Shown: positions 21,121 to 33,092 of the stretch, piece by piece
How positions within the stretch are numbered: the stretch's first letter is position 1
How the letters are laid out: each line of letters opens with the position of its first letter
NCBI GenBank assembly: GCA_947561715.1
Contig: OX387198.1
Coordinates: 17,670,001 to 17,734,000 of the forward strand
Source: Ascidia mentula
Taxonomy: Eukaryota; Chordata; Ascidiacea; Phlebobranchia; Ascidiidae
DNA length: 64,000 nucleotides
Direction: 5' to 3'
Position numbers and translations under genes: made by a program
The notes under the pieces: model-generated
Seen by the model: only the letters and a program-made list of their open reading frames with translations
Told to the model about the DNA's origin: nothing
Database searches by the model: none

Positions 21121-23585
21121 TTAAACTAAATTGTAGTTGATCAAATAACTTTGCACAATAATATCTTTGATAGCAGCAAACACAAAACGAATATTATTTG
21201 TGTCCGTTGCGCAGGTGTAATGAGCGTACATTGTGCGCTTAGTGTGCTTCATGCTGTCAAAAGCTTTGCTGTATTTCCCCAGTATAAATTCTCGAGCTGC
21301 GTCGGCATCTCGCTCGGCACCAGTAAATTCGGGAAAATGTGTCGAAAGATGTGAGTGATTGATTTTTTCGTTGAGAATGTCAGTTTTGTTTAAAAATAAA
21401 ATAACCGACGTATTTCGAAACCACTGGCTGGTGACAATTGTTTTAAACAGAGCGCAACTTTCACGCAACCGGTTAATTTGCGGAGTGCTCGAATCTGAGT
21501 TTGCTCGTCTTGTACGATCCGAACCCACTTTGTTGAGACCTTCAGTGTTCCGTGTTGAAGGGAATGGAGGTAAAGTGCCTTGGCTCTTCCACCCTGATTG
21601 TGGTTGTTGCCGCTGGCTGTGCAGAGAATGGTGATGCTTTCGCCCTTTTGCTTTTGACCCCGGACTACTGTTTCCCGAGCTGTTGTGGAGATGTTCGGAA
21701 TTGGTTCGTACCATAGGTTTGCCCGCTTGTTGAGAGGATTGTTGTCTTATATTGCCTAGTGTATGACGTAACTCCTGATTTATTTCATCTTCTGGTATAG
21801 ATTGGTCGTACCTAAAACGCACATTTTAAAGCAAAGTCCCCAAAAAACAAAAAAGTTCCTATATAGTGCGAAAACATCAATGTGTCAACATAACATTTTT
21901 GATAAAAGAAATGGATAGCAATGAGCGAAGGTGAAAAATACTTATGCAGGGCTCTTTGTTTTTTTGTCCTTGCACACTCATCACAAGTATTATGTCACGA
22001 GCCTGATGAGAAGCATAGGTTTGGAATTGATCGAGGAACGCGCGTTCCTTAGGGGTTAATCGCAACCATTCGCAACTTTGCATGGTAACAAGTATATGAC
22101 GTTTCTTGATCGATCTCTCAACTGGTGAAAATATAAAAACTTACTCGCTCAATGCCGCAAGAAATACAATTGAAGTGACATTTTCGAAACAGTGAATCCA
22201 TTTTCTTCGTTCTGTTTTCTGTCCACCTACATCAACTATACCAAATATAAAACCGTCAATATCAAACAGATATTCGGTTATTCCTAAAGTTGGCAGTCGG
22301 GCGCGAAGGATGTCCTGAAATTATATGAAGATGTCATCACATCACGTCAATCTTAGGCATGTCTTCCACTAGCAAGTTGGAACTTATCAAACCTGAAGGG
22401 TCGGCAAGTAATTCGTTGACGTTATTCTTTCCAAGTGACTCATATAGTAACCGGCTGAATCAAGTAAATGGTATTCGTTTCTTCGCCTATAAATATTAAA
22501 TCATCAATCACGACAATAAAAAATTCTTGCCGCAAACTATTTAAACTTTTCAAAAGCCTACATATAACATTGCTGGACTCCGCGATCTTCCCAAAACCGT
22601 CGAATTTCCTCTGCTTGATTTTCTTCCAATATTGTTTCATCAACGCGTGTAAATGACGTAAATTTCTCAGATGTCAAATTGCTTTCTTCGCGTTCGTAAT
22701 CGATATCTGTATTGCACACACACACACTTGACAGTAACACTAATTTGTGAGTATACGGTACAGAGTACATACAATATTTCTTGTCGACAAAAAGTATTAA
22801 GGTCACTATATTCGTATGAAAAAAATCACGCAAAACGGCCAAAAAGAAAGAATGTTGAGGAACAGATACGAATATTACAGTTTTGATGAAACTTACCGAG
22901 ATTACTCATGGCAGTTGCCAACGTCCTCATGGTCATATTAATATTTTGGTGAACAAGTGCAATGTAACCTCTTTTATCTTCTTCGGTAAAACCTTTTCCG
23001 TGAATTATTCGCATCTGCGTCAATTTCACACAAACACAATTGGAATATTTGGCAAAAATCATCAAAATTGAGATTTGCCTGCGTGTTTTTTTTATCGTGG
23101 AATTAACTTTCCCCGAAAAAAAATGGAAAATTCACAACTTTGTTATTTTACGTCACAACAATCGCGACTGAAAATAGTTGATGTTGACATCATCCATTAC
23201 CCCGTTCGATTGACTCTCTCAGCCATATGGGATTGTTTGGTTTATGCCCCAGATTAAACACTCATTTGGACAATAAACGACACCATCTCACTATCATAGA
23301 ATGGTTACCAATCACGGTCGATATCGTTGGAAAGCAAATATCACAATGAAATTAGGGCTGGAAACCAAATCAAATCGAGAACCATCAAACTTCACGAAAA
23401 TATATGAATTTACTAACTTGTTTAATGAAGGTTGATTTCCCACTCTCAGCAGCACCGAGAACAAGCAATTTGACTTGACTTCGTGCTTCCTTCTTGGCCT
23501 CGCGTATTTGCCTTTCAATTTCTTTGCTTATGGATTTGGCATCAGACGACTGTGATCCAGTAAAACAAGAGGCCAAGTTCGACAT
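21121..23585 (-). CDS. GNAQ-like: Gq-class heterotrimeric G-protein alpha subunit with a long switch III insertion
   Basis: A membrane-associated GTPase that would couple receptors to effectors. Six exons keep phase: 23585-23418, 23014-22897, 22706-22562, 22486-22393, 22314-22145 and 21811-21121, giving 461 residues against about 355 in the family. Visible motifs: an N-terminal Cys7 and no myristoylation Gly; P-loop GAAESGKS (44-51), where Gly is usual at residue 46; RIIHGKGF; switch I RARLPT with catalytic Arg181 and Thr184; DVGGQ with Gln207; NKTD (373-376); TCATDT; C-terminus YNLV as in Gq, with no pertussis-toxin Cys. Residues 236-344 are an insertion between LSEYDQ and NRLRES, rich in Ser, Gln, His and Gly, encoded in the uninterrupted last exon. 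EEDKRGY and the C-terminus point to Gq. Confidence 0.93.
21942..22083 (-). other. Coding-like open frame inside G-alpha intron 5
   Basis: A frame from ATG at 22083 reads 47 codons ([16 protein letters not shown], then YASHQARD) to a possible donor GTATTT at 21941. Its base composition resembles exons more than the surrounding intron. The W..L(S/T)P.E pattern faintly recalls the N-terminus of diacylglycerol kinases, but no later exons of such a gene follow. Phase (1 nt left over) does not allow splicing to G-alpha exon 6. It could be an orphan first exon, an alternative exon or chance. Confidence 0.25.
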
Positions 23586-24777
23586 GTTTCTGACTTTCAG
23601 TTTCAGGTTTTAGCTAGTCATACTGTTCTTAATATACAAACTTGTTCTTGTAATAATACGCCTAACATAATTCATGTGCAGTCTACAGGGTATGAGGTCA
23701 TAGAGTGATCAAAGCTTCCGCGTTTGGTCAGCTTCTTTCCACGCGTGTTAAGTAACAAGGTCGCCTGAACTTATTCTCGTCACATAAAAAAGTCAAAACA
23801 CATGGTTCCAAACTTCACTACTACCCACATCAATGCTAGCCACAAGCGTAATCGCACAGTATGACAACTTCCTGTTGGGAGCAGCCTATGCGACAACAAA
23901 GGGTTGCAGCTTGGCGTGAAGCAGAATGATTGCTGGGCGACGCGTGCAATGCGTGGCTTTAACGTCACTTCTCGCTTCTTGCCTGGGAGCGACACCTATG
24001 GAGTGGTGTGCGCTGCTCACGATGAAACTTCCGCGTGGTTCGTACACCTCGAGGGAAGTTAGTAAGCTCGCAGTTTCGTTGCAGTTATAAAATGCATGTA
24101 ACGTATACAAACTCCATAACAAAAGCTATTGTGTTGCATCATTTTCTGGCTATTATTGGCAACAACACAATTGTGATGAAGATGCGAAATGCACTATAAA
24201 CACAAAAATATGCTGAGACACAAAAATATGCTTTCATCCTTTGCGCGGTGAAACTTCAAACAGTGAAAATGCGATTGTATGACAACAATTTGATCATACA
24301 CAAGCTTCGAAAATGTATGAAACTTAAACGCTAATATGTAGAAACTTAACTGGCATTTACCGTTAAGTCACACTGGATAGTTGAATACATCACTGTTGTT
24401 GTGTGCGGATGTCATTGATTTTTGGTTTATTGCTTCACGATAAAAAAAATAATAAAATGTCTTTTATCCAAAAAGTTATTTTTTCTGCCTGTGTGTGTAT
24501 TTCGTTCAGCGACTAATGGCCATCATGATGCCTGAAGATTATGACAAACGCTCATTGGATTACAAATACGTGCAACTGGAAAAGCTTTTCATTCTGAAGA
24601 TAGCAAAACCGGATTACTGTATTTTGTTAGACTTTGCTGTTACTTTCCCTTTTGTGTACCAGATACAGAAAAAAGGACATTTTGTCAAAAGTTACCTTTT
24701 TCATTTATTAAAAAAATACAGTTCCAAAGAAAACAATATTACGCACCCAATTCTGATTTTAATGAATAATTTGTGTT
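23586..24777. other. Region between the G-alpha start and the next gene's stop
   Basis: The stretch at about 23700-24080 is richer in GC and CpG than its surroundings and lies just upstream of the G-alpha start, so it is the likely promoter area of that gene. Open frames there have no family features. No TATA box or other defined element can be assigned. Confidence 0.4.
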
Positions 24778-27350
24778 TTAATTTTCATTGTGCTGCATTG
24801 ATGTGGCGATGTCAACTTCACTGAAATGATACTCTTCCCCCGATCCTTCATCTTCATCCTCACCGCTTCCGTAACTTGTGAGAGGTTTTGTTTCACTTGC
24901 TGATAAATCAACCACCACAGAATCTGCTCGAAACATTTCTCAAATAAGCAAACTTAAAACTTTTTACACATGAAACAGGATTGACTACTGGTTAATATGT
25001 GATACAGTCTTAATGATCAGTCTTCAGCCAACTTAAGCTGCAGACAGTGTACATTGTATAAACCTATCAGGCCTCGTCAGTGCAGCTGGTGACCAAAAAT
25101 GGCCTTGCCGACTGACAAGCTAGGCAAGACTGTGTGCTGACTTTGCAGTTCACTGATCATTAAGGTTCATTTGCTTTTGCATGATTAACATAACATAGAG
25201 CACAATGCTATCGGTTTTCAAGCAGTTGCATGGCCACAGTTTAGTGCCAAACAGATCAATATCTGCAAAGCTCATCGAAAAACACCTATTTTTGATTCAA
25301 AAACTGAGTTAAAAGCCAGTAAGCCATACTTATAGTCTGGAAAAAATGTGTACTCAATTTAGCACAATGTTTGTTGCACAATTTAAAAAAAATTAAAAAA
25401 CACACTGTAAAAGACAATATACTTAAAACACTTTTTCCATCTGTGGAATTTTTTTCATTTGCATTAATTGATGTTGGTGTGCTATTTTGTGATGTTGATG
25501 CAGATGATTTGAAACTTGGGCTTTTGCTTGTAAGATTCATGGGTTGACCAAAGCTCTAATTTAATACAGAAATTCATAAATAAGAACAGTCAGAAATTTA
25601 CAAAGATATCAAACAAACCGGATGAGCAGATCTGTCATCCTTATTGTTGTGTTGAAATGAATCAGCAAGTTCGTTGAGTAGAGAGTCTGAAATGGCTGCA
25701 ACTAGTTGCTTTACGCTGTTATTCCACACTTTGGCAACATGCTGGGTCAGTATTGATTCAAGGTTTTCTAACAAAAAACTAGTGCGAACGTATGAAACAC
25801 CTGTAAAAAATGAAGTAACCAACTCCAATATAACAAAAAAAATAATCTTCACAGTTTGTTGACAACCTTGAAAGTTGGACTCTTTGGTTTCTTGTTGTAA
25901 TTTTTCCAATACATTTAAACACAACAGCTCAGCTTTGGGGTCCAAAAACTTTGACTTGTCTTCAGTATTTGACATCCAGGTATCGAGAACCTACATTACA
26001 GTATTTAGGTTTACTTTAGAAATGTACACTTTCATCAGAGAGCAACAATACTTGTTTTAAGAAAAATATGTTTATGTGTTTGAATATGAATATTATATGC
26101 AAGATAGTTTAAATAATATCAACAAGGTTAGTGCAATGTTTGTACTTTTGAAATACAATGATAACTGGTTGTGGCATCAACAGATGGTTCTGCAAATTCC
26201 AAAAGTTTCATTTCATAGCTTAAGGAATCCACTGATAGATGATCATTTTCATTGCATTCAACGGTTGTAGAGTCTTTCGGTTGTAGAGGTTGTGTTGAAC
26301 AAAAATTTAAGTTTTAAATAATTTCTTGGGTTTAAAAAAAATTGCATTTTCCTTCACAAAATAGGTGTAAACTCTACATTCACATGTTGTTAAACCGGGG
26401 AATTGTTTTGTGGTAAATTAATAATGGAAAAATTGTTAATCCAAAATACCTGTATGAAAACAATCATTTTTCACTGTATATTGACTAAGAATTTCTGCAA
26501 CCAAATCACACATTTGTTGCAAACATGTTTGGCAATGAACATTTCCATTCAAGCTTTGTAATGCTTTAAACATTTTAACCAGAAATTCCGGTCTGGTTTC
26601 ATTTTGTGAGATAAAAAAGGCAGCTTCAGTGTATATTTCATCCAAGGAGTAACCTTGAAAGGATACCTCATTGTTTCTGGAATAACATTGCTTAATTTGG
26701 GAAATGCCTTCCATCTAAAGATAAAAAACATTTCAGAAAATGATAAGAATAACAATTGCCCTAATCGAAAACACATGCAGAGAGTGACTCACTGGCAAGT
26801 TATCTGAAGTTGGCTCACACCCATCTTCTAGGTTTTGATTTATATCTGCATTACACACCAATATTTTTTCCAACAAGGCTTTTCTTTTCCGTAAACTTGC
26901 AAGTTCCATTTCATTGTGAAAAACAATATTTCTTAAGGACGTAATGTTTGTGTCACTTTCACCCAGCAGGATATTTCTTTGCCATGTAGTTTCATGTCTC
27001 TCCACAATACAACATCCAGCAGAGTTTGATTCCTGATGTGGAGCTATCAATGATACTTCTGGAAGTGGACAATCCTTCATATTTCTCTTCATATTTCCGT
27101 TTTCCAATGCTAATTTTAAAATGTTTGCAGTGCTATTGCAGTAGTGCAAGCATGATGAAAAAGTGTTCTGTAAAGTTTGGATGTCCCCAAAAACTTGATT
27201 CAACTGATTTTGCATGTCATGTGATGACTGGCCAACCTCTGTGAGAACAACTCTGTTTAAAGGTTGCAGAATTCCATTCGCAACACTGACCAACTGATTT
27301 AAATTTCCCATGCAATAATTCAAGTCAACAACACAAGTTGTGTATTCCAT
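24778..27350 (-). CDS. Unrecognised helical protein of about 500 residues
   Basis: Seven exons: 27350-26793, 26714-26450, 26273-about 26166, about 25990-25867, 25800-25619, 25555-25432 and 24926-24778. All junctions agree in phase except exons 3 to 4, where either the donor or the acceptor differs from my choice. Exon 1 (186 codons) is predicted mostly helical, with heptad-like stretches (MQNQLNQVFGDIQTLQNTF) and later ELASLRKRKALLEKIL. Exon 5 has NLESILTQHVAKVWNNSVKQ. The C-terminus is Ser/Thr-rich, then acidic (GSGEDEDEGSGEEY). No signal peptide or membrane segment is seen. I cannot name the family. The start is the first ATG in the open exon. The gene lies on the same strand as the G-alpha, 1.2 kb upstream of it. 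Confidence 0.75.
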
Positions 27351-27503
27351 CACGAGGCTTCCTTATAAAAATATGAGTCAAAACTCAAAAGTAAGGTTAA
27401 ATTTGGAATTTATTTATTTCAGGGGAATCCCCTGGATACAGCTTACACATAGCACCCGTTATAGAGGGCGCTATGAGCTTAGAGCTTACATGTATTGTGG
27501 ATA

Positions 27504-28471
27504 GGGGGAGACCTAGGGGGGAGGGGATACCTCGGGCACGGGGATACTTCGGACCAGGAATTTTACGTCACAATTAGGTATTGTTAAGACACTGATACAA
27601 AAGCTTTATGTCTCCATCAAACGTTAACAGGAACCTTGGAATTAAATCATGTCTGCTTAAAAAATTATAATCGAAAAAGTCAATTTATCAGTGAAACCAA
27701 GTTTTTCAATTTGTATGTGTAAGGCTATGTATCAATCACAGTTAATCAAAATGCAGTAATTTTTGGTTGATTGCCTGTTCATATGTGTATTCTTGGATAG
27801 GCCAATGGTGATTTTGTGTAACCTTTAAAACAAGGCCATATTTTATGATTTTTTGTGTCGTCACGTGGTCGGGGATACTTCGGACATCATGGCAAGAACT
27901 CGCCAGAAGGCCACACTTTTTGAGTTTTATGAACAATTATCAGGTCACAAAAGAGAATATACAGAGGCTGTATGAAATGATCGAATTTTGGCAGTGAAAA
28001 AAAGCCCCAAAGATAAAACATCGTTTGTTGACCCGAAAATCTACAATATCCGTGCTGTCGTAAAAGTACACGAGTTACCCAAAAGCATGAACGTATGGAA
28101 GGGTCGAAACGATAAGTGGCCACGCGCCGATTCCTGAAAGCTTGAATGATATTATATGCGCTAATGCCCCAATGGTGATATTGCGCCAAGTTTGATTTCA
28201 GATATTTGTTAAATAAACAAAAAAACGTCTCTTTAAAACTTGCTGTCCGAGATATCCCCGGTCATGTCCGATGTCACCCCGGTACCATTTGAGACCTGTT
28301 TAAAAAATTGGCTGAATGAACGTTTTTAGTGAGCTAAAACGAACCAACCCTTTTGTTTTTTGAGTAATGCTTTACTACTTACAACAAAATAAAATTTAAG
28401 AATGTAGTTCATAATTTAAAAGAAATATGAGCAATTTTCCCAAAACTGTCCGAGCTATCCCCGGTTTCCCC
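27504..28471. mobile_element. 968-bp DNA transposon remnant flanked by TA (mariner/pogo-like)
   Basis: The left end GGGGGAGACC and the right end GGTTTCCCC are imperfect inverted termini inside TA dinucleotides (27502-27503 and 28472-28473). A motif like GGGGATAcTTCGGAC recurs in both orientations at about 27516, 27538, 27866, 28245 and 28450, as expected of subterminal transposase-binding repeats. A short frame at 27889 (MARTRQKATLFEF) may be the broken start of a pogo-type protein. Confidence 0.6.
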
Positions 28472-28589
28472 TATATACTACATCAGGGATCGAATGCTTA
28501 TAGTAACTACTGTGTCGCGGTGCCCCTGCAAAAAGTTGGGAACCGCTGGTTTTTAACGGATCGAGCGAGAAAAAGTAAACAGGATTAGC

Positions 28590-28700
28590 TTACAAAGTAT
28601 GTCGTCCATCAGGATGCCACTAGACTGTGGCAGTTCTGTAGGAAAGCTCAAGTCTGCTGGTCTGCTTGATGCTGGCGCACTGAGTCTCAATAAAGTTTGA
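28590..28700 (+). repeat. Dispersed repeat family B core, copy 3
   Basis: The stretch containing GTCGTCCATCAGGATGCCA and TTCTGTAGGAAAGC matches the family B core in direct orientation, with about 70-80% identity by eye. Confidence 0.55.
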
Positions 28701-28911
28701 CTGGTCCGCTGGCTTATTGCCAATAAATTGTCCGTCCACCTGCGCACTCGACTGAGATGCGGGTTGGCGGTTTAATCCGAATAATTAACCAGTCGGTTAA
28801 ACATTGCGATAGTCGGCAGTTAAGTATTATAGCATAGATTGAATCGAATTTAGAATAGAATGGCCAGAAAGAGGAAGGCGTTACTGTATAAACAGGCAGT
28901 CACGTGATATG

Positions 28912-30250
28912 CGATATTGTGTGTAACATACGTCACAGAAACCACTGGTTGTATTGCGTAATGTTTTGTGTGTAGTGTAGATAACTCTAAGGGTCTCAGA
29001 GATATTTAACAGTGTCTCGATGGCCTGAGCGGTTATTGAGTCTCTTCGATTGTTAAATCTGCTTCTGCCTCGTTCTCACCAGCAAACCGCTGATTCCAAA
29101 TAAACAGTTTATTATCAGGCTATGGGAATAAATCCCAAGCCGGCGAATAGCTTGTAGAGTCTCAGTAATATTAGCAGTGTAACAGTAATAAGATAGAATC
29201 AAGTAGAATCAAATAGAATCAAATAGAATCAAATAGAATCAAATACAATCAAATAGAATGAATTAGAATGGATTAGAATTAGAATGAATTTACCGGTCTA
29301 ACCTGGGCTTTTTAACGCTCTCCATTATGAGAGCTGATTGGTCAATAATGTCACGTGATATCATGAGGCGCTTGAAGTAATATAATACAAGAACATAGGT
29401 GTGATGTGACATAAGCATAGGAGGACATTTTATGTGGTAAACAGGATGTTGAATGAATCACTTTATTCGAGAATATTCGATGGCTCAATCATTTGGGTCA
29501 CATTGTGGGATTATGCAGTACATGCATGTACATGTGCAAAGCACATGTGCAAAGCTGCGGGCAAAACATTACGCAATACAAGCACTGGTTTCTGTGACGT
29601 ATGTTACACACGCAAAACATTACGCAATACAAGCACTGCTTTCTGTGACGTATGTTACAGTAGCATTGCACAAGCATTGCAGAATCCCATAATGTGACTC
29701 AAATGATAAACCCATCGAATGTTCCTGAGTAAAGTGATTCATTTAATATCCTGTTTACCATATAAAATATTCTCACAGTATGCATTTTTACCCTTGCATT
29801 AAACTAACTGTATCAATGTGTCTCAGACCGTGTGAACTCCCCAGCACAAGTAAATCACCTATATCCGGTTTACATGTAACCTCGATGTGTCCTGGCTGAC
29901 AATATTCTGTATTTTATGTTCTCGTATTATATTACTTCAAGCGGCTCGCGATATCACGTGACATTATTGACCAATCAGCTCTCATAACAGAGAGCGTTAA
30001 AGGTCCATTTTTTACCCGTAAATTCAGCCTTGCCTTCGCCATTTTATTCGCTGAAATTCTATCAACGTTGCATTGAAAGTTGTAATGTACCGTCGTAATG
30101 AAGCAGATAACAGAAATGAATACAATTATTCGGGAAGATATCCTAGTTCTGGGTGCTTTATAGAACGTGGCAGAAGCAGATTTAACAATCGAAGAGGCTC
30201 AATTCGCGCTCAAGCTATCGAGGCACTGTTAAATATCTCTGAGACACTTA
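28912..30250. mobile_element. Large fold-back element centred near 29.6 kb
   Basis: Several segments of the left half recur inverted and in mirror order in the right half: 28993-29070 with about 30165-30245 (AGATATTTAACAGTG), 29322-29396 with about 29925-30000 (AGCTGATTGGTCAATAATGT), and 29435-29513 with about 29683-29765 (GTAAACAGGAT). The centre holds two tandem copies of a 48-bp unit (about 29564-29660, AAAACATTACGCAATACAAG), which also appears inverted at 28912-28972. No transposase is visible. Confidence 0.75.
29192..29291. repeat. 10-bp tandem repeat (AGAATCAAAT)n
   Basis: About ten units related to AGAATCAAAT, degenerating to AGAATGAATT at the right end. It lies in the left half of the fold-back element and has no counterpart in the right half. 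Confidence 0.85.
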
Positions 30251-32047
30251 GGGTTATTTACATGTGAGATAAGGCAGTGTTTTCGTAAATACCCTTTGTA
30301 TATAAAACGTATGACTTTATCAAACAAAAACTCCCCGAATGATGCAGTACGAGAAAAAATTATAATCAAAGCAGCTTCCGGTTGCCCCATATGATTTGCA
30401 TAAAACAATAACTTAATTATCAATAGCTTTCGTTTTGGGTCGTGTGGAGAATTAATCAAGAAACACGTGTAGCATAGGCGTACACACACAGTGCATAGCC
30501 TCATTGGCAATTATTTTTCGTTAAAACTATAGGTATGTAAAAAAGCTAATAATACAACAATAGGAACATAACTGACGGCGTTGGGCCTATATACAGTCTG
30601 TAGCTTAAAGTTCTCAACTATTGGATTGGCTATTTTGTTTGTATTCAACAACAATATTTGTTTTGGGCTCATTGCTTTGTGATGCTCTTGACTCCTTTTT
30701 TTCCAATAAACACGTCCCAAAACAATTGTATTTCTTTCACTAACCAAAAAATACCTCGGCGATGATGTGTAAAGAGACATGTGATATAGAGAATCGTAAG
30801 AAAGCGTGGTTTTCAAGACATATACAAACCAACGAAATCCTGCTTTCAAGGTCCTCTGCAATAATGCACCTATACCGACTGTTCCGCTTGTTTTCCGATA
30901 ACTGTTGGTCTTGTGACCTGGGGACCTAATATTTTTTTAAGTTAAAAAAACATTATTCTTCCTGGACGGGACAATACACAGCAAGGATTTGTGAAGCCCC
31001 CTTAAGATCTTACAGACCTACAGGGGGCATAAACAACCCCAGTGCTTAGGCAATTATTTAGCAACTAACTTTTAGTGCTATTGTGTAGAGGAGAGATGGC
31101 ATAAAACCACAATAATAGTAAAGTAAACTCCAATAATATATTATTATCGATATTATTAATGCGCTATCTGATTTATAGTAAACTCCAATACTAGTTAAGC
31201 GGCAAAAACCAAACCTTCATCTAATTACAGTCCGACTCCAAAATCTATATACGACAATGATCCCTGTTTCTTACCAGTAGATCTTCTAACAATAAGTTTG
31301 TTGGCTAAACTCTCACAGCATGCAAAACCGGAAATGTGACGGCTTATAAAGGACGAAAGTGAAGGGTCGCAGTTGGTGTGTCGGAGGATTTTGAAGGAAT
31401 TGCATCACCGTGAACCCAACATCAAACCTGTCCAGAAAGTCCTGGTGAGATAACATGCTGCCTGCAGGTCCTGTCAGAAAAAAATGAGACCAAAAGCCAT
31501 GATCTGAGAGCGAAAACTATGATCTAGGAGAGATCACATTATGATCTGTGAGATCCAAAATCATGATCTGTTTATTTGTGGAAAGAGTCGCAAATATATA
31601 GGGATACATCAAAGACGAGACAGAAACAAAGAGATAATTGCTGCGATTACGCGACAAAGGAGACGTAGAAGAAGTAGCGCTAGTTGAAAGACGTACAACG
31701 CAAGTAAGACAACTAGCGATGGCGTCAGAAAGACGGGGTGTAAATGTAAAAGAGTAGAAAGACCAAGTTTAAAACAAAACATGAATATGTGTGCAAAAAA
31801 AGCCATAATATTGCAAAGCTGCAGACAGGGTGTGTACACGCACTGTTTCGACCTGTAAGGTCTCAAAACATCAATAAATATTCGAATTACGACAAGCCAA
31901 AATCCCTACAAAAGTGTAAAAGAAGAGAGAAAAGGCTTATTAGAGAGTTAAGATTTGAGGTCCCAAAAAGTGTTTGTTTGGTTGTTATTTGCGATGCAGG
32001 GACAAGTTCGGTGACTATAAAACCAAAGGGGGCAAACTGCGGTTGCC
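30251..32047. other. Intergenic DNA without recognisable genes
   Basis: Open frames here (the longest 116 codons, 30511-30861) have no domain or splice context and an AT-driven composition. At 31497-31570 the octamer TATGATCT or a close variant recurs four or five times. Nothing else is recognisable. Confidence 0.5.
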
Positions 32048-32051
32048 TTAA

Positions 32052-33088
32052 CCCTTTAGAGCCCACGGGTATACTGACCAACAGAAAAAAATTAATGTAT
32101 TGCGTTTTGTTGCGTTGGTGGGTCCAATAACACATTTCATGAAAAAAATTTGAGATGTTTGACCGCCACCCCCCATTTTCTGGTGGGGTCAACTGTGACC
32201 CATTGGGCTCTGGAGGATTCACACTGAAAAAAATTAACTTTTTAATATTGTTGAAACTTGTGTAGCTATGCATTTCTTTAGTAGTACAAGTAACAACCTG
32301 AATGAAATCGAGGTAATATTTGCTGTGTTTGGTCAAAAAACTAATTTTTAGACCCCCACTACGTGTGATTTTCGTGTTTCGCAGGTTTATATGCGCAGAA
32401 AGCTTTGTTTTTCAGTATTTGAAGCTAATAGACGCCGTATTTAGGTCCGTGTTGATGCTGCCCAAGTTGTAACAGCAATATTTGACACCTTTTATTGATC
32501 AATGATTATTTATATCAATAAAATTTGAAATAACCTACGCAAATAGCTATATTACCTTGCATAAAATAAAAACCTGACCCGAAATTGAGATAATAGATGA
32601 TGCACGTATTATTTCTAGTATCATGTGATGCTGTTATGTTATAATATTCATTGAAAAGCTTAAAAACATGATTCATAAAACTTCATCGTACTTGTCACCA
32701 ATGCCCTATGTCCCATACACGACCCCATGAAATTATAAGGTGTGCCGTTTCTTAAAAATACGTGCTACGAATACCTAACTTTTTTATAGATACTATACTT
32801 AGCTAAAGGATTGCTAATTTTATTTGCAAATTGTTTACCAAATGAATGGTATTTTTTACATATTTAGATGTAGCTTATCAAGCACTTTTGCGTTTCCTTC
32901 CGGTGTGCTTGCTGTGTCAATCAAAAAATTGCTATAGCGACATCTACCGGCTTTAAAATTTTATGTATATCAGGGCAAAAGGGGGATTCTGGGCTTTAAA
33001 GGTAAAAAAAAATTGAAAAAGCAGAAACCTTTCTTGTATGGGTCTTTAAAGTCATTGGGTCACCGGTGACCCCTGGGGCTCTAAAGGG
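32052..33088. mobile_element. 1,037-bp piggyBac-type non-autonomous element in TTAA
   Basis: TTAA occurs exactly at both borders (32048-32051 and 33089-33092). The termini CCCTTTAGAGCCC and GGGGCTCTAAAGGG are inverted, and CCC(T/Y) next to TTAA is the piggyBac hallmark. Subterminal segments around GGGTCACCGGTGACCC are palindromic. There is no long transposase frame. Confidence 0.88.
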
Positions 33089-33092
33089 TTAA

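Noticed and set aside
27887..28189. 100-codon - strand frame
   Set aside because: Lies inside the TA-flanked transposon remnant and is antisense to its possible transposase fragment.
30511..30861. 116-codon - strand frame
   Set aside because: No domain, no flanking splice logic and AT-driven composition in a repeat-rich intergenic region.
31887..32336. 149-codon - strand frame
   Set aside because: It crosses the left border of the piggyBac-type element at 32048-32052, so it is a chance frame spanning an insertion junction.
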